A program made the position numbers and the translations under genes. The notes below the pieces were generated by a model that made no database searches, was not told where the DNA came from, and was given only the letters and a program-made list of their open reading frames with translations. 59,204 nucleotides of DNA from a virus, in IMG/VR virus record IMGVR_UViG_3300029448_000035, positions 1-59,204 of that record. One strand, written 5' to 3'. Within the stretch, counting starts at the first letter, position 1; the number at the start of each line of letters is the position of its first letter. Positions 47,380 to 55,068 of this stretch are shown piece after piece.

Positions 47380-49185
47380 TCAAATCGATGCGAAGGTCTC
47401 ATTTGGGGACATCTTAAAAGTTTTGTAGTTTTTGAACTCAGAACCAATAGGTTGGAACAGCTTGTCCTGTGTGTAATTCGACCTGAAGGCCGTCATGGAG
47501 CTGTCCATCGTAAAGGTTAGGGGCTCGTCAATCGACGTTGGGATACCTCCCGTCTCTACATCTCGAACCTTCCTGACATGAAGCTCAGTGGTTTTCTTGA
47601 TGTTGTGGTCGGGGGCCTGGACCTTACGGTGGATCGTCAGGAAGCAGTCAGCTCGGTTGACGAACTTACCACCGCCCTCGGTGTCCTCAGCATACGGGGC
47701 TACAGGCAGACCATCGTCACCCTTGCGGCGTTGCGCTTCGGTTACAGCGTGCATGTTGAGCCATACGGCTACGTCATTGGCGTTGGAGAACGTAAGGAAC
47801 TCCGAAGCCGCTTGGTAGTGGTAGTCATGACTGTTTCCCTGCCCGCTCAGCTCCAGCTTGAGGCTGTTGTACGGGTCTACCAGAACTGCGTCGAACTTCT
47901 GCTGACGATAAATCTTCTCAAGGAAGATGATGATGTCGCTGTAGCTGTACACCTGCTTGTTGCTGATGACTGTAAAGTGGTCGTTCACCCACTTGTATGC
48001 CGCCTTCCGCTGGTCGTAAGTCATGTCCCCAATCTTGCGGTTGGTTGCAAACTGCATGAGTGTCATCTTGAGTGAGGCCGTGCGATTCTCTGAGGAGTAC
48101 ACTACCCACTTCCAGTTGTGCCGACGAGCGGCGTTCACCATCAGGTACAGCATCATGGTTGTCTTGCCCACGTTGCTGTGTCCGTTGACGATAACGAACT
48201 CCTTCTTGTATCTGAAGTGCTCGTCCAGCTTTGCGTCACCCGTATCGAGTCCGACCTGGATGCGTCCGTTGGCGTAGTCATCAATCCACCTGAAGTCTTC
48301 GTCGTCAGAGGAGATGAAGGACATATCGCCGTCACTGATGAGGAGCTCACGCTGGGCGTTCTGCTCTGCACCGATGACATCCACCAGAGGGTCTTGCTTA
48401 CCTCGCTCCAATCCTTCTCGGATGGTTTTCTTGGCGTGGTCCTCAGAGTCGATGTCTCGCTTGGAAATCTCCCTGAGCAAAATCCTAGCGGCCTCTTCCT
48501 CTTCGATCCTGCCAGCGGATACAAACCCACCGAGCAGTCGAGCGGCGTTCCTAAGTGCGGCATGCTTCTCCCCATCCTCCGCCTGACGAATCATTCGGCA
48601 CGCGAGGTTCAGCTTCATGTAGTCCGTGAACTCACCAGCCTTAGCCTCTTGAACCTGTTCGCTTCGCTCGGATGCAAACGCCCCGAACTTTTGCGCCCCA
48701 GGATTGAGGATAAGGTCAGGGTCGTAGGACTCAAAGCAAGCGCGAGACTCGTTGACGCCAGACTCATCGACCTCAAGGTCGTATTGCTTGTTGAAGTAGT
48801 TCTTGAGGGCGCGGAAGTGATCGCGATGCCGCTCTGGGTTGGTTACACGGATGAGCGCCTTGAGCCCGTCACCCGATGGAGAAACCCAACAGGAATAGAC
48901 GTAATCGTCAGTAGCCAGTACCGTCTTGGATTTCTCAACGTCGATGTGATCGAAGTCCAGTACAATAAGTCCGCTGTGGTCAAACAGACCTTCGTCACTG
49001 CGGTCCGAGAACTCCCCGCTAAAGCAGACAATTGGGAGCTTCTTCTTTGCATCCTTATCGCCATCACGAACAGCCTCAATCGTGATTTTCGATTGGCCCT
49101 CTCGGATCCTCCCAAGGGCAGTATGGATGTCCACATGGTGCGGGCTGTCCTTGTCGTACAGATTCTTGAAGAAGGTTACTTTCAT
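47380..49185 (-). CDS. Primase (BT4734-like) and DnaB-type helicase fusion (601 aa)
   Basis: The N-terminal region (about 45-165) has GLIVLDFDHIDVEKSKTVLA (acidic pair D77/D79) and CWVSPSGDGLKALIRVTNPE, the pattern of BT4734/VirE N-like archaeo-eukaryotic-type primases. The C-terminal region (about 305-560) is a RecA-fold helicase: Walker A GHSNVGKTT (about 334-342), Walker B AVLVDPYNS (about 432-440), WLNMHAVTEAQRR as motif H3-like. One protein would unwind and prime at the fork. No separate DNA polymerase is visible in the window, so the host enzyme is probably used. Confidence 0.78.
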   Translation of the reverse strand: MKVTFFKNLYDKDSPHHVDIHTALGRIREGQSKITIEAVRDGDKDAKKKLPIVCFSGEFSDRSDEGLFDHSGLIVLDFDHIDVEKSKTVLATDDYVYSCWVSPSGDGLKALIRVTNPERHRDHFRALKNYFNKQYDLEVDESGVNESRACFESYDPDLILNPGAQKFGAFASERSEQVQEAKAGEFTDYMKLNLACRMIRQAEDGEKHAALRNAARLLGGFVSAGRIEEEEAARILLREISKRDIDSEDHAKKTIREGLERGKQDPLVDVIGAEQNAQRELLISDGDMSFISSDDEDFRWIDDYANGRIQVGLDTGDAKLDEHFRYKKEFVIVNGHSNVGKTTMMLYLMVNAARRHNWKWVVYSSENRTASLKMTLMQFATNRKIGDMTYDQRKAAYKWVNDHFTVISNKQVYSYSDIIIFLEKIYRQQKFDAVLVDPYNSLKLELSGQGNSHDYHYQAASEFLTFSNANDVAVWLNMHAVTEAQRRKGDDGLPVAPYAEDTEGGGKFVNRADCFLTIHRKVQAPDHNIKKTTELHVRKVRDVETGGIPTSIDEPLTFTMDSSMTAFRSNYTQDKLFQPIGSEFKNYKTFKMSPNETFASI

Positions 49186-49366
49186 CGGTGTATTGATCTT
49201 TAATTATGAATTGCAGGTACTCAATAGCTTTTAGGATGTCCTGCTTACCACCCTTGTTTTTGTGTCTACACACATACTTGATTACGTTAGCCTCCAAGAA
49301 CGGGATGTCATTTTCTACAATGAACTCCACTGGAGGAATCTTCATGTCATAGTGTTTAGGCTTCAT
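49076..49366 (-). CDS. DUF3310 protein (96 aa)
   Basis: MKPKHYDMKIPPVEFIVEND then FLEANVIKYVCRHKNKGGKQ and ILKAIEYLQFIIKDQ are the hallmark of DUF3310, common in phage replication modules and noted as 'nucleotide kinase-like', though the activity is unproven. ATG 49366 is chosen because it gives an ATGA overlap with the upstream gene; longer frames add an unrelated N-terminus. The last 110 nt overlap the start of the primase-helicase gene, encoding a Cys/Pro-rich tail. Confidence 0.8.
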   Translation of the reverse strand: MKPKHYDMKIPPVEFIVENDIPFLEANVIKYVCRHKNKGGKQDILKAIEYLQFIIKDQYTDESNLLQESVRQGQPAPCGHPYCPWEDPRGPIENHD

Positions 49367-49590
49367 ATTGCGTTGCTGTTTACGTATCCATGGGTTTTGA
49401 TGTCCTTGCACTCCCTGATGATGATGCGCTTCTCACCCTTGAACTTCTTGCCGTAGCACTCTTGTGCCAGCCTTTCCATCGTTCGGTTGCAATGCTTCAT
49501 GATGTCAGCAGGGGTGCAGTATCGGGACACCGCCCAGGATTCTTTCTTTCTGGTAGCCTTGTTCTTCTTGTAGGCCACCTCAAGAGTCAT
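49363..49590 (-). CDS. Small basic hypothetical protein (75 aa)
   Basis: MTLEVAYKKNKATRKKESWA to DIKTHGYVNSNAI. Lys/Arg-rich with mixed helix and strand; two Cys. Start at ATG 49590 overlaps the preceding gene by 11 nt, like other joints here. Function unknown. Confidence 0.6.
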   Translation of the reverse strand: MTLEVAYKKNKATRKKESWAVSRYCTPADIMKHCNRTMERLAQECYGKKFKGEKRIIIRECKDIKTHGYVNSNAI

Positions 49591-49933
49591 GGAGTATATC
49601 TGGGGCCTTGAGGTTTGCATTCCACTTGCGCTTTAGTTTCTTGGACATCCATACCATGTCTACCCTCTGTCCGATCTTCTCCCACGAATCTTGTCGAGTC
49701 AGGATGACGCAGTTATCACCCTCTTTGTTCGGAATGAACAGGAGCAGGAAGTCGGTGTCGAATTTAGGGACGGATACCGTGAAGTCTTTGTCGTAGTTCT
49801 CCGCGTGAACGTAGAAGGACATGCGCCTTCCGTTCTTACAGGCAGAGAAAGTTTGGGGGCTGAGAAACTCGATGTCCCTCAACCCCCATTCCATCATGGC
49901 GTATAGCCCAAACCCCTTAGAAAGGAAGGTCAT
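49580..49933 (-). CDS. Hypothetical protein (117 aa)
   Basis: MTFLSKGFGLYAMMEWGLRD to the end KAPDILHDS. Central beta-type strands (RMSFYVHAENYDKDFTVSVP, DFLLLFIPNKEGDNCVILTR) suggest a small nuclease- or OB-like domain, but no motif is complete. ATG 49933 overlaps the SSB-like stop by 17 nt; ATG 49894 (MMEWG) is an alternative. The operon position argues for a DNA-related role. Confidence 0.6.
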   Translation of the reverse strand: MTFLSKGFGLYAMMEWGLRDIEFLSPQTFSACKNGRRMSFYVHAENYDKDFTVSVPKFDTDFLLLFIPNKEGDNCVILTRQDSWEKIGQRVDMVWMSKKLKRKWNANLKAPDILHDS

Positions 49934-50222
49934 CCTGAGCCACTTGCTGGCTGGCGGCCTTAGCCTCGCGCTTCTCCTTGGCAGCTTCGCTGTTCGGATT
50001 GAAGACACGGGCACAGGCCTTGCCGTTTTTACTCATGAAGAGAGTGAGGTATACGTTACCTCCTCGCCCTTCTTCATCACGGCGTGTAACGTACTGGTCA
50101 AGCATGTCCTTGAGTTCGTTGTCCTTGAGTCGGACGGACCATGCGATCAGCTCGTTATTGTCATTGTACTTGGGGTCGTCAGCCCAGCCGACGAGAACGG
50201 AGTCATACTTAGTATCGCTCAT
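49917..50222 (-). CDS. SSB-like protein with DDLPF tail (101 aa)
   Basis: Begins MSDTKYDSVLVGWADDPKYN and ends QQVAQDDLPF. The acidic tail ending D-D-L-P-F matches the conserved C-terminal tip of bacterial single-stranded DNA-binding proteins that recruits partner enzymes. The body has beta segments (GGNVYLTLFMSKNGKACARV) fitting a compact OB fold. ATG 50222 gives an ATGA overlap with the upstream micro-gene; the longer in-frame start at 50312 is rejected for that reason. It sits amid recombination genes. Confidence 0.7.
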   Translation of the reverse strand: MSDTKYDSVLVGWADDPKYNDNNELIAWSVRLKDNELKDMLDQYVTRRDEEGRGGNVYLTLFMSKNGKACARVFNPNSEAAKEKREAKAASQQVAQDDLPF

Positions 50223-50356
50223 AATAGTGTATTGATTAGAATTGAAAAAATTGAGATTACGGTTGTGTAGATGAGTACCATGACGCCCCCTATAAGGAGC
50301 GGAGTACCCCATTCAGATTTTAAGTTGGAGATAATCCGATGAAGGTTGGGAGTCAT
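50219..50356 (-). CDS. Micro membrane protein (45 aa)
   Basis: Reads MTPNLHRIISNLKSEWGTPL, then the hydrophobic stretch LIGGVMVLIYTTVISIFSIL to the end. A single membrane-spanning segment is obvious. The start lies inside the exonuclease end (44-nt overlap) and the stop makes an ATGA overlap with the SSB-like gene, filling what would otherwise be a 90-nt gap. Function unknown. Confidence 0.55.
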   Translation of the reverse strand: MTPNLHRIISNLKSEWGTPLLIGGVMVLIYTTVISIFSILINTLL

Positions 50357-51101
50357 TAATGAGGAATGATTGAATTTTACTTACTGCATCGTTGAACTTC
50401 ATTTCCCCAGAAAAGAGAGTTTCTTCGGAGCACTCAATAATTGCGGGAAGATACGGCGAGGTCTTTTCTTGGGCAAGCCAATAGAACCTGTCAATATCGA
50501 ACACCTTTGTGTAGATGTAGGCCTGAATGTCGTAGCTGAAGTCACGGACGCTGTACCTAAACTTAGAGATGGACTTGGTCGACTTAGAGTCTACAATAAA
50601 CCCATCACCCAAGCAATCCAAGAAGCCTTTCACCTTGACAGGGCCAAGCATCTCGTTAAACTCTACCTGATACTGCCCGTCAGACAAGTACATAGAGGAT
50701 AGTCCACATGCATCAAGCCTCCCGATCATGTCGTTAGCCATCTTCCAGTCCTCAGGAGACACGAGCTTATTCCCGTTGGATTCAGCCTCCTCTACGAGCT
50801 CCTTCTTGCGCTTCTTGAACTCGGCTGACATAGTGGGCCGTTTCATCTGCCTTACAGCGGATGTACACATGTCCAGGATCTTGTCGTCAGAAACAACCGT
50901 GTACAGATCCATGGCCTTTTCACGCTCAAACAGGAGCATGTCGTAAAGAGTTCCGAAATCCAATGCAGGGGACTCAAACTTGAGTTCACGCTTCATGTAC
51001 AGGTCGAACTTAGCCATGTCGTCAAGCGCAACCTTGAGAGAGGAGTACGACAAGTGTGCCTTGCCGTACCTCTCTTCGAGGGCAGATGGAATATCAATCA
51101 T
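50313..51101 (-). CDS. PD-(D/E)XK exonuclease, RecE/RecB-like (262 aa)
   Basis: Motifs in order: HLSYSSLKVAL (about 16-26), E149, GFLDCLGDGFIVDSKSTKS giving D162, D171 and K173, and DIQAYIY (about 191-197) with the Q-x-x-x-Y of RecB-family nucleases. Such phage exonucleases resect double-strand ends to produce 3' tails for a single-strand annealing protein; the likely partner is encoded at 51,243. All catalytic positions appear intact. Confidence 0.78.
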   Translation of the reverse strand: MIDIPSALEERYGKAHLSYSSLKVALDDMAKFDLYMKRELKFESPALDFGTLYDMLLFEREKAMDLYTVVSDDKILDMCTSAVRQMKRPTMSAEFKKRKKELVEEAESNGNKLVSPEDWKMANDMIGRLDACGLSSMYLSDGQYQVEFNEMLGPVKVKGFLDCLGDGFIVDSKSTKSISKFRYSVRDFSYDIQAYIYTKVFDIDRFYWLAQEKTSPYLPAIIECSEETLFSGEMKFNDAVSKIQSFLINDSQPSSDYLQLKI

Positions 51102-51246
51102 TGAAATAGGGGTGAAGTGATAATGCAGTTGGACACCAGATACCTACGTACAGGGAGGCCATTTGACTCCCCGTAAACCAAAGGGTTAGGGAGAGTGTCA
51201 TCGAAGCCAGCGCAAAGGCCAGCAGGAATTTCTGTGTATTGTTCAT
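51094..51246 (-). CDS. Micro membrane protein (50 aa)
   Basis: MNNTQKFLLAFALASMTLSL is followed by TLWFTGSQMASLYVGIWCPT, giving one or two hydrophobic segments. The start makes an ATGA overlap with the upstream annealing-protein gene and the stop overlaps the exonuclease start by 8 nt. Function unknown; one of several tiny membrane proteins in this operon. Confidence 0.55.
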   Translation of the reverse strand: MNNTQKFLLAFALASMTLSLTLWFTGSQMASLYVGIWCPTALSLHPYFND

Positions 51247-51788
51247 CGCACAAACTTTTTAAGTCCAGTCTTCTGCTTGTCAGTCAGCTGGTCACCATAC
51301 TTGGTAATGATGCTGTCGAAAGCCTTTTTCTTGTCAACCGCACCCTTGATGTAGGTCACGGCCTTGTCCATGATCGAGACCTCGTCTTTCTTGGACTTGG
51401 CTGTCGTCGCAGGCTTATCGGGGGCTGAGTCCTGCTTAGCAATCGCATCTTGCACCTCATTCGCAGAAGCGATAGAAGCATCAATACCGATACCAAGCAT
51501 AGCCAGAGCACGCCCTACAGCTGAGGTCTCGCAGTTCTCTACGTAGCTCGTCTTGTTGATGTTGCTTGCGGTCTTCACCTCGTGGGCATGTCCCACTGCA
51601 ATCGTGTGTCCGTCTGCGTCGACGATGGAAGCTCGGCAAAGGCACTCGGCATCGGTGAGCATGGGAAACTCAGTATGGATGCCCCAGTTCTTGTACTGGT
51701 CCTCTTGACGAAAAAACTTGATACGCTCGTTGACTTCGACGTACTGCTTGCCACGGATGTTCGTGGTCTTGAACTTGTAATTACTCAT
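51243..51788 (-). CDS. Putative single-strand annealing/recombination protein (181 aa)
   Basis: Core YVEVNERIKFFRQEDQYKNW, CLCRASIVDADGHTIAVGHA and NKTSYVENCETSAVGRALAM resembles ERF/Rad52-type phage annealing proteins, which have a 'SAxGRALA' helix at the end of the beta-beta-alpha core. A Lys-rich linker then leads to a C-terminal small domain (ITKYGDQLTDKQKTGLKKFV). It lies just upstream of an exonuclease, the classic pairing. Family assignment is from pattern memory. Confidence 0.6.
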   Translation of the reverse strand: MSNYKFKTTNIRGKQYVEVNERIKFFRQEDQYKNWGIHTEFPMLTDAECLCRASIVDADGHTIAVGHAHEVKTASNINKTSYVENCETSAVGRALAMLGIGIDASIASANEVQDAIAKQDSAPDKPATTAKSKKDEVSIMDKAVTYIKGAVDKKKAFDSIITKYGDQLTDKQKTGLKKFVR

Positions 51789-52207
51789 TTGTTTTCAGTT
51801 TGCGGGATTGGGATTGAGTCGAGTTCGTTGCGGAGCACTGCGCACTCCTGTTCTAAAATGTAGATTTGATTTGTGAGGTTAGCAAGGCGGTCTGCTTTGC
51901 TGGTTGCTGAAAGCCGATTGTCTACGATAAGTTTCGCTTTCTCGTATAGGTCTTGATAACCCTTCCAGAACTGAAGGTTATCCATGTGATTGATGGTCAT
52001 GTGTGCTATGGTCGATCGGTCTCGTCTGAGCACCTCTGCGACTTCTTGCTGATTGTCTGCCCAATGAGACAGGGCTACGCCGATGGCGTTACGCGCTTTG
52101 ACTTGGTCTGCCCGCCGACTATCGTCGGGGAGCATGCCAATCGCCGCGTAATAAGTCTCGATGGCTGATAGCATCAAGAGCTTGCGATTGTGTGGGTTGA
52201 ATTTCAT
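51785..52207 (-). CDS. DnaA-domain-IV-like HTH protein (140 aa)
   Basis: DNQQEVAEVLRRDRSTIAHM (about 51-70) resembles the helix-turn-helix of DnaA domain IV, where R-D-R-S-T-I stands for the G-R-D-H-S-T DNA-contact signature. A C-terminal coiled coil (ANLTNQIYILEQECAVLRNE) follows. It could recognise the phage origin or regulate replication genes. No ATPase domain. ATGA overlap with the annealing-protein gene. Confidence 0.62.
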   Translation of the reverse strand: MKFNPHNRKLLMLSAIETYYAAIGMLPDDSRRADQVKARNAIGVALSHWADNQQEVAEVLRRDRSTIAHMTINHMDNLQFWKGYQDLYEKAKLIVDNRLSATSKADRLANLTNQIYILEQECAVLRNELDSIPIPQTENK

Positions 52208-52325
52208 TTGGGATGTGAATTTAGTGTGTTATTGTCTAATCCGCAAGGAAAAAGCGGACTTTGTTTCTTCGGGCTACTCACGGCCTGTCACGGGCTCTCC
52301 CCGCGCACCATACGTCCGCCCTGGG
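52208..52325. other. Short intergenic gap with weak hairpin
   Basis: No gene is evident. A TCCGC/GCGGA inverted repeat (52,240-52,258) is followed on the plus strand by CTTTGTTT. No promoter box was recognised. Confidence 0.4.
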
Positions 52326-52667
52326 TCAGCGTTCTGACTCCGATTCCTTGGTGACTGACTCGTGGATAGCGGCGTACTTAATCATGGAGATGATGACAGA
52401 CTCCATCTTATCGCGCAGGTTGTGCATCTCGATCTTTACGCCATCGTCGTATCCGAAGATGTCGCAACGCTCGTCGATAAACTTCGAGGCAATGCTGTTG
52501 TTGTGTTCGATGAACTGGTGGAGGTGTGCCGATGTGGGAACAGAAGTCCACAGCATTACATCATCTTCCAAGATGTCCTCACAGGCAAACACCTTGGCGA
52601 CAACGTCTTCCTTGGTGTTCTCTGCGGTCATCTCCGCTACGATGCGGATGGCTCGCTCATTTGTCAT
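52326..52667 (-). CDS. Acidic hypothetical protein (113 aa)
   Basis: MTNERAIRIVAEMTAENTKE to the end HESVTKESESER; helical with two Cys and an acidic patch (CDIFGYDDG). Coupled by an 11-nt overlap to the 48-aa gene upstream. No recognised domain. Confidence 0.65.
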   Translation of the reverse strand: MTNERAIRIVAEMTAENTKEDVVAKVFACEDILEDDVMLWTSVPTSAHLHQFIEHNNSIASKFIDERCDIFGYDDGVKIEMHNLRDKMESVIISMIKYAAIHESVTKESESER

Positions 52668-52803
52668 TTGGTCGGTGGTGGATTAGAACTGGGTCACCAG
52701 TGCCGCGCTGGTCGGCAAATTCCCAGTCGGGGGTTACACAAATTTCTCCAGTGCTGAGCTTGTATGCCCAGATGCACTCGTCTTGGGGGTCGGTCACTAT
52801 CAT
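52657..52803 (-). CDS. Small hypothetical protein (48 aa)
   Basis: Reads MIVTDPQDECIWAYKLSTGE then ICVTPDWEFADQRGTGDPVL to HHRPNDK. The aromatic, beta-type sequence looks coding, and it fills the gap exactly, with a TGATG coupling to the upstream stop and an 11-nt overlap downstream. Function unknown. Confidence 0.6.
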   Translation of the reverse strand: MIVTDPQDECIWAYKLSTGEICVTPDWEFADQRGTGDPVLIHHRPNDK

Positions 52804-53036
52804 CAGTCTTTGTTTTCGATTTTGTAGTATTTGTCTGCGAGCTCGTGGTGCGACATGTCCGTCGACATATACTGGTCGAGGAGCTTAGCCTTGTCTCTGT
52901 ATTTGAGTAGTCTGTTCAGCTTAACGCGGGAGTACGCCTCGGCTGAGCGTTCCCTTTTGAGTTCTACGACTGTCTGTACTGCCATAGAGACAGCCGCCGC
53001 CGAAACAAAGAGGACTGCAATTAATGATGTATCCAT
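52803..53036 (-). CDS. Membrane-anchored small protein (77 aa)
   Basis: One N-terminal membrane segment, LIAVLFVSAAAVSMAVQTVV (about 5-24), then a cytoplasmic-type basic helix ERSAEAYSRVKLNRLLKYRD and a C-terminal helix. Single-pass, probably N-out/C-in by the positive-inside rule. Coupled on both sides. Function unknown. Confidence 0.65.
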   Translation of the reverse strand: MDTSLIAVLFVSAAAVSMAVQTVVELKRERSAEAYSRVKLNRLLKYRDKAKLLDQYMSTDMSHHELADKYYKIENKD

Positions 53037-53083
53037 TATCCGATTGTTTTTCCGTAAATCTTTTCTTCTCGCTTCTGGTTCAT
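53036..53083 (-). CDS. Possible 15-aa peptide or leader frame
   Basis: MNQKREEKIYGKTIG, starting at an ATGA overlap with the upstream stop and ending in a TAATG overlap with the next start. It may be a tiny gene or just a coupling frame that carries ribosomes between the two membrane-protein genes. Confidence 0.3.
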   Translation of the reverse strand: MNQKREEKIYGKTIG

Positions 53084-53172
53084 GGTGACACGTATAAGGC
53101 GGCTATAGAAAGTGCGAGTAGGGCGATGGCGGTGTACGCCAGTAGCACCCAGAAACTTGGGCTATCCTTCAT
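53080..53172 (-). CDS. Micro membrane protein (30 aa)
   Basis: MKDSPSFWVLLAYTAIALLA then LSIAALYVSP: nearly the whole peptide is one membrane helix. ATG 53172 overlaps the upstream 52-aa gene by 11 nt, the standard joint size here, and the stop is coupled by ATGA. It resembles small single-pass regulators of membrane enzymes in form only. Confidence 0.55.
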   Translation of the reverse strand: MKDSPSFWVLLAYTAIALLALSIAALYVSP

Positions 53173-53320
53173 CTTGAGTTTTGAGTTTGAGTTTTGCTTC
53201 GTATCCATTGACCATGGCTTCCAGCATGATGACGTACCTGCGGTCGCCAGTCTCTTCGAGACGATCCGTCAGGTGTTCAATCATGGAGAGCATGTCGTTC
53301 ATGTATTCATCGGTTATCAT
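53162..53320 (-). CDS. Small helical protein (52 aa)
   Basis: MITDEYMNDMLSMIEHLTDR then LEETGDRRYVIMLEAMVNGY ending AKLKLKTQDEG. Amphipathic helix pair. It overlaps its upstream neighbour by 14 nt and downstream by 11 nt. Function unknown. Confidence 0.55.
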   Translation of the reverse strand: MITDEYMNDMLSMIEHLTDRLEETGDRRYVIMLEAMVNGYEAKLKLKTQDEG

Positions 53321-53927
53321 GTGCGGCTAATAGTTGGCGTTCAAGTGACGCGATGGTTGCTTTTAGGATGTCAATTTCCTTCTTGAGTTCGATCTTGTCT
53401 ACGAGGTGGTTCGCCGCCTCTTCATCCACAGTATTGAAGTCGGATTGCAACTGGTCCAACCGCTCTTTCCACTCGTCGATAGCGGCAAGGGCCTCGACGT
53501 ATCGCGCATGCAGAGAGTTGCATGAGGAGGTGATGGCGGCCATCTCGTCACCCACGGTGTCGAGGAAGACACCGATGTATTCGAGATTGTTAGCCATGGT
53601 GCGCAACGAAGACAGGGATAGTGTAGAGTCAAGTTTACCCACTTCCTCAAGGAGCCATTCGTTCCATTCGATGCAATCGATGATGCGCTTGTTTGCGCCT
53701 TCGATAGTGGTTTCCATAACGGGTGTGTTCTTGCTCATCTTGGGTTGGACAGGGATGTTCGGGAGTGTACCCACCAGGAACGCCTTGATTACCGTTGCGT
53801 CCTCGAAGTCATCGTCCTCTACGTTTTCAGACCAGAGCAGTCGGTTGACCGCTTCGATAGCCTGTGCCGCCGTGAACGTCTCGTTCGGGAGCGGGTTGTC
53901 GATGTTGTTCAGTTCTTCTTTAATCAT
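53307..53927 (-). CDS. Coiled-coil hypothetical protein (206 aa)
   Basis: Acidic N-terminus (NVEDDDFEDATVIKAFLVGT), helical middle (ANKRIIDCIEWNEWLLEEVG) and a long C-terminal coiled coil (about 150-206; ELKKEIDILKATIASLERQL). No recognised domain. It lies between early small genes and the recombination block. Confidence 0.62.
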   Translation of the reverse strand: MIKEELNNIDNPLPNETFTAAQAIEAVNRLLWSENVEDDDFEDATVIKAFLVGTLPNIPVQPKMSKNTPVMETTIEGANKRIIDCIEWNEWLLEEVGKLDSTLSLSSLRTMANNLEYIGVFLDTVGDEMAAITSSCNSLHARYVEALAAIDEWKERLDQLQSDFNTVDEEAANHLVDKIELKKEIDILKATIASLERQLLAAHDNR

Positions 53928-53940
53928 TGCGTGAGGATGT

Positions 53941-54114
53941 TCATGATTGTGAGTTTAGCCATTCGTCGGCGCGGAAGATGATTTCCGCATCGGAGATTTC
54001 TACATAGACATCGTTACCTACGTGAACGTAGACAGACGAGTCGTCATCTTGGTATGCGTTTACGTCGATTGACTCGAAGTGCTTGAGGCAGTCCTCGATA
54101 GTTGACTTGTTCAT
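53941..54114 (-). CDS. Small acidic protein (57 aa)
   Basis: MNKSTIEDCLKHFESIDVNA, then SSVYVHVGNDVYVEISDAEI and FRADEWLNSQS. A beta hairpin (VYVHVGNDVYVEI) flanked by helices. Similar 'VYxxxDVDDIVFRI' style appears in the early protein at 58,395, so they may be distant relatives. ATGA coupling with the upstream gene. Confidence 0.58.
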   Translation of the reverse strand: MNKSTIEDCLKHFESIDVNAYQDDDSSVYVHVGNDVYVEISDAEIIFRADEWLNSQS

Positions 54115-54359
54115 TGGTTCTTGTATCGTTGGATGAGTTCTTTCTTCGGGTTGTCGTAGAAGTCTTGCATTAACTTCATCTCGTTGAACCTGTCCCCATC
54201 GCGCAGGGCGTTGGCGAGTTCGTCCAGCCAGTCACGTTCGTACTCGATAACCCACTTGTTGAAGCGGAGGTCAAGGATAATCATTGCAATTTCTTGCAGG
54301 CTCTTGCGCTCAATCTCACGGACTACTCCGTCGATGCGTTCTTGTTTGAATGTGTTCAT
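54111..54359 (-). CDS. Small helical protein (82 aa)
   Basis: MNTFKQERIDGVVREIERKS and WVIEYERDWLDELANALRDG, helical and charged throughout, ending KKELIQRYKNQ. The AAACACTCACAACC leader directly precedes its ATG. First gene downstream of tRNA-Arg(CCU). Function unknown. Confidence 0.65.
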   Translation of the reverse strand: MNTFKQERIDGVVREIERKSLQEIAMIILDLRFNKWVIEYERDWLDELANALRDGDRFNEMKLMQDFYDNPKKELIQRYKNQ

Positions 54360-54382
54360 GGTTGTGAGTGTTTAAATGTTTG

Positions 54383-54454
54383 TACCCCCAAGAGGAATCG
54401 AACCTCTATCTGCGGTTTAGGAAACCGATGCTCTATCCGTTGAGCTATGGGGGC
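54383..54454 (-). tRNA. tRNA-Arg (anticodon CCU)
   Basis: On the minus strand: acceptor GCCCCCA/TGGGGGT (first pair G-U), D stem GCTC/GAGC, anticodon stem TCGGT/ACCGC (outer pair mismatched) around TTCCTAA, T stem AGAGG/CCTCT with loop TTCGATT. Anticodon CCT reads AGG. CCA not encoded. It complements tRNA-Arg(UCU) at 7,965. Confidence 0.88.
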
Positions 54455-54462
54455 GGGGGAGC

Positions 54463-55068
54463 TTACTCCCACTCATCCATTTCGTCCATGCCTTCCTGCC
54501 AAGTAAAGCCCGTCATGGAGTCCTTTTCGGTAGGGTCCGTACCCTTCTCGGACGTGAAGCCGAGGTCGTGGAACAGAATCGCCGCGTTCGCCTCTTCCAA
54601 TCTGCGGCCCTCTTCGTCCTGTGGCTGAGGGGTGCGACCCTCTGCGTCGAGGTAGACACGCTTGTTCTCTTGGTTGCGTCCAAACTCGGTGATGCTCGAC
54701 GGGCATTGCACCTCATCGTTCTCTGCCATGTCCAAGGCTCGGCTCTTCATGTACTCGACACGGACCAGGTTTAGGTAGATGCACCCACGTCCGTGGTTGT
54801 AGGTCATCATGATGCCGTAGGTGGCAGGGTCTTGGTCGTACCGCTCAGCGAGAGCCTGAGCCTCGCGCAGTTCACCAGCCCAGTACGAGTACGCCCCCTC
54901 AGGATCCGTGGGTGAGATGACGGTGGCTTCCGCATCATTAGCGTAGTAGTAGAACCCATAGGATTGCGGGTTGAGGAGTGCGTCACAGGTGACGATGCTC
55001 TGACCGAAGGCGATGGCGCGACCGAGAGACTCGGCGAAGGCGCGGGTGTTGGTGTTATTGTTCAGCAT
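54463..55068 (-). CDS. Early hypothetical protein (201 aa)
   Basis: The N-terminus has AFAESLGRAIAFGQSIVTCD, similar in spacing to LIAESFGRTLADGGDTILLT in the 57,898 gene, suggesting distant kinship. Middle: SYGFYYYANDAEATVISPTD and YGIMMTYNHGRGCIYLNLVR; acidic C-terminus ending GMDEMDEWE. Probably a host-modulating early protein; no known domain. Confidence 0.62.
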   Translation of the reverse strand: MLNNNTNTRAFAESLGRAIAFGQSIVTCDALLNPQSYGFYYYANDAEATVISPTDPEGAYSYWAGELREAQALAERYDQDPATYGIMMTYNHGRGCIYLNLVRVEYMKSRALDMAENDEVQCPSSITEFGRNQENKRVYLDAEGRTPQPQDEEGRRLEEANAAILFHDLGFTSEKGTDPTEKDSMTGFTWQEGMDEMDEWE

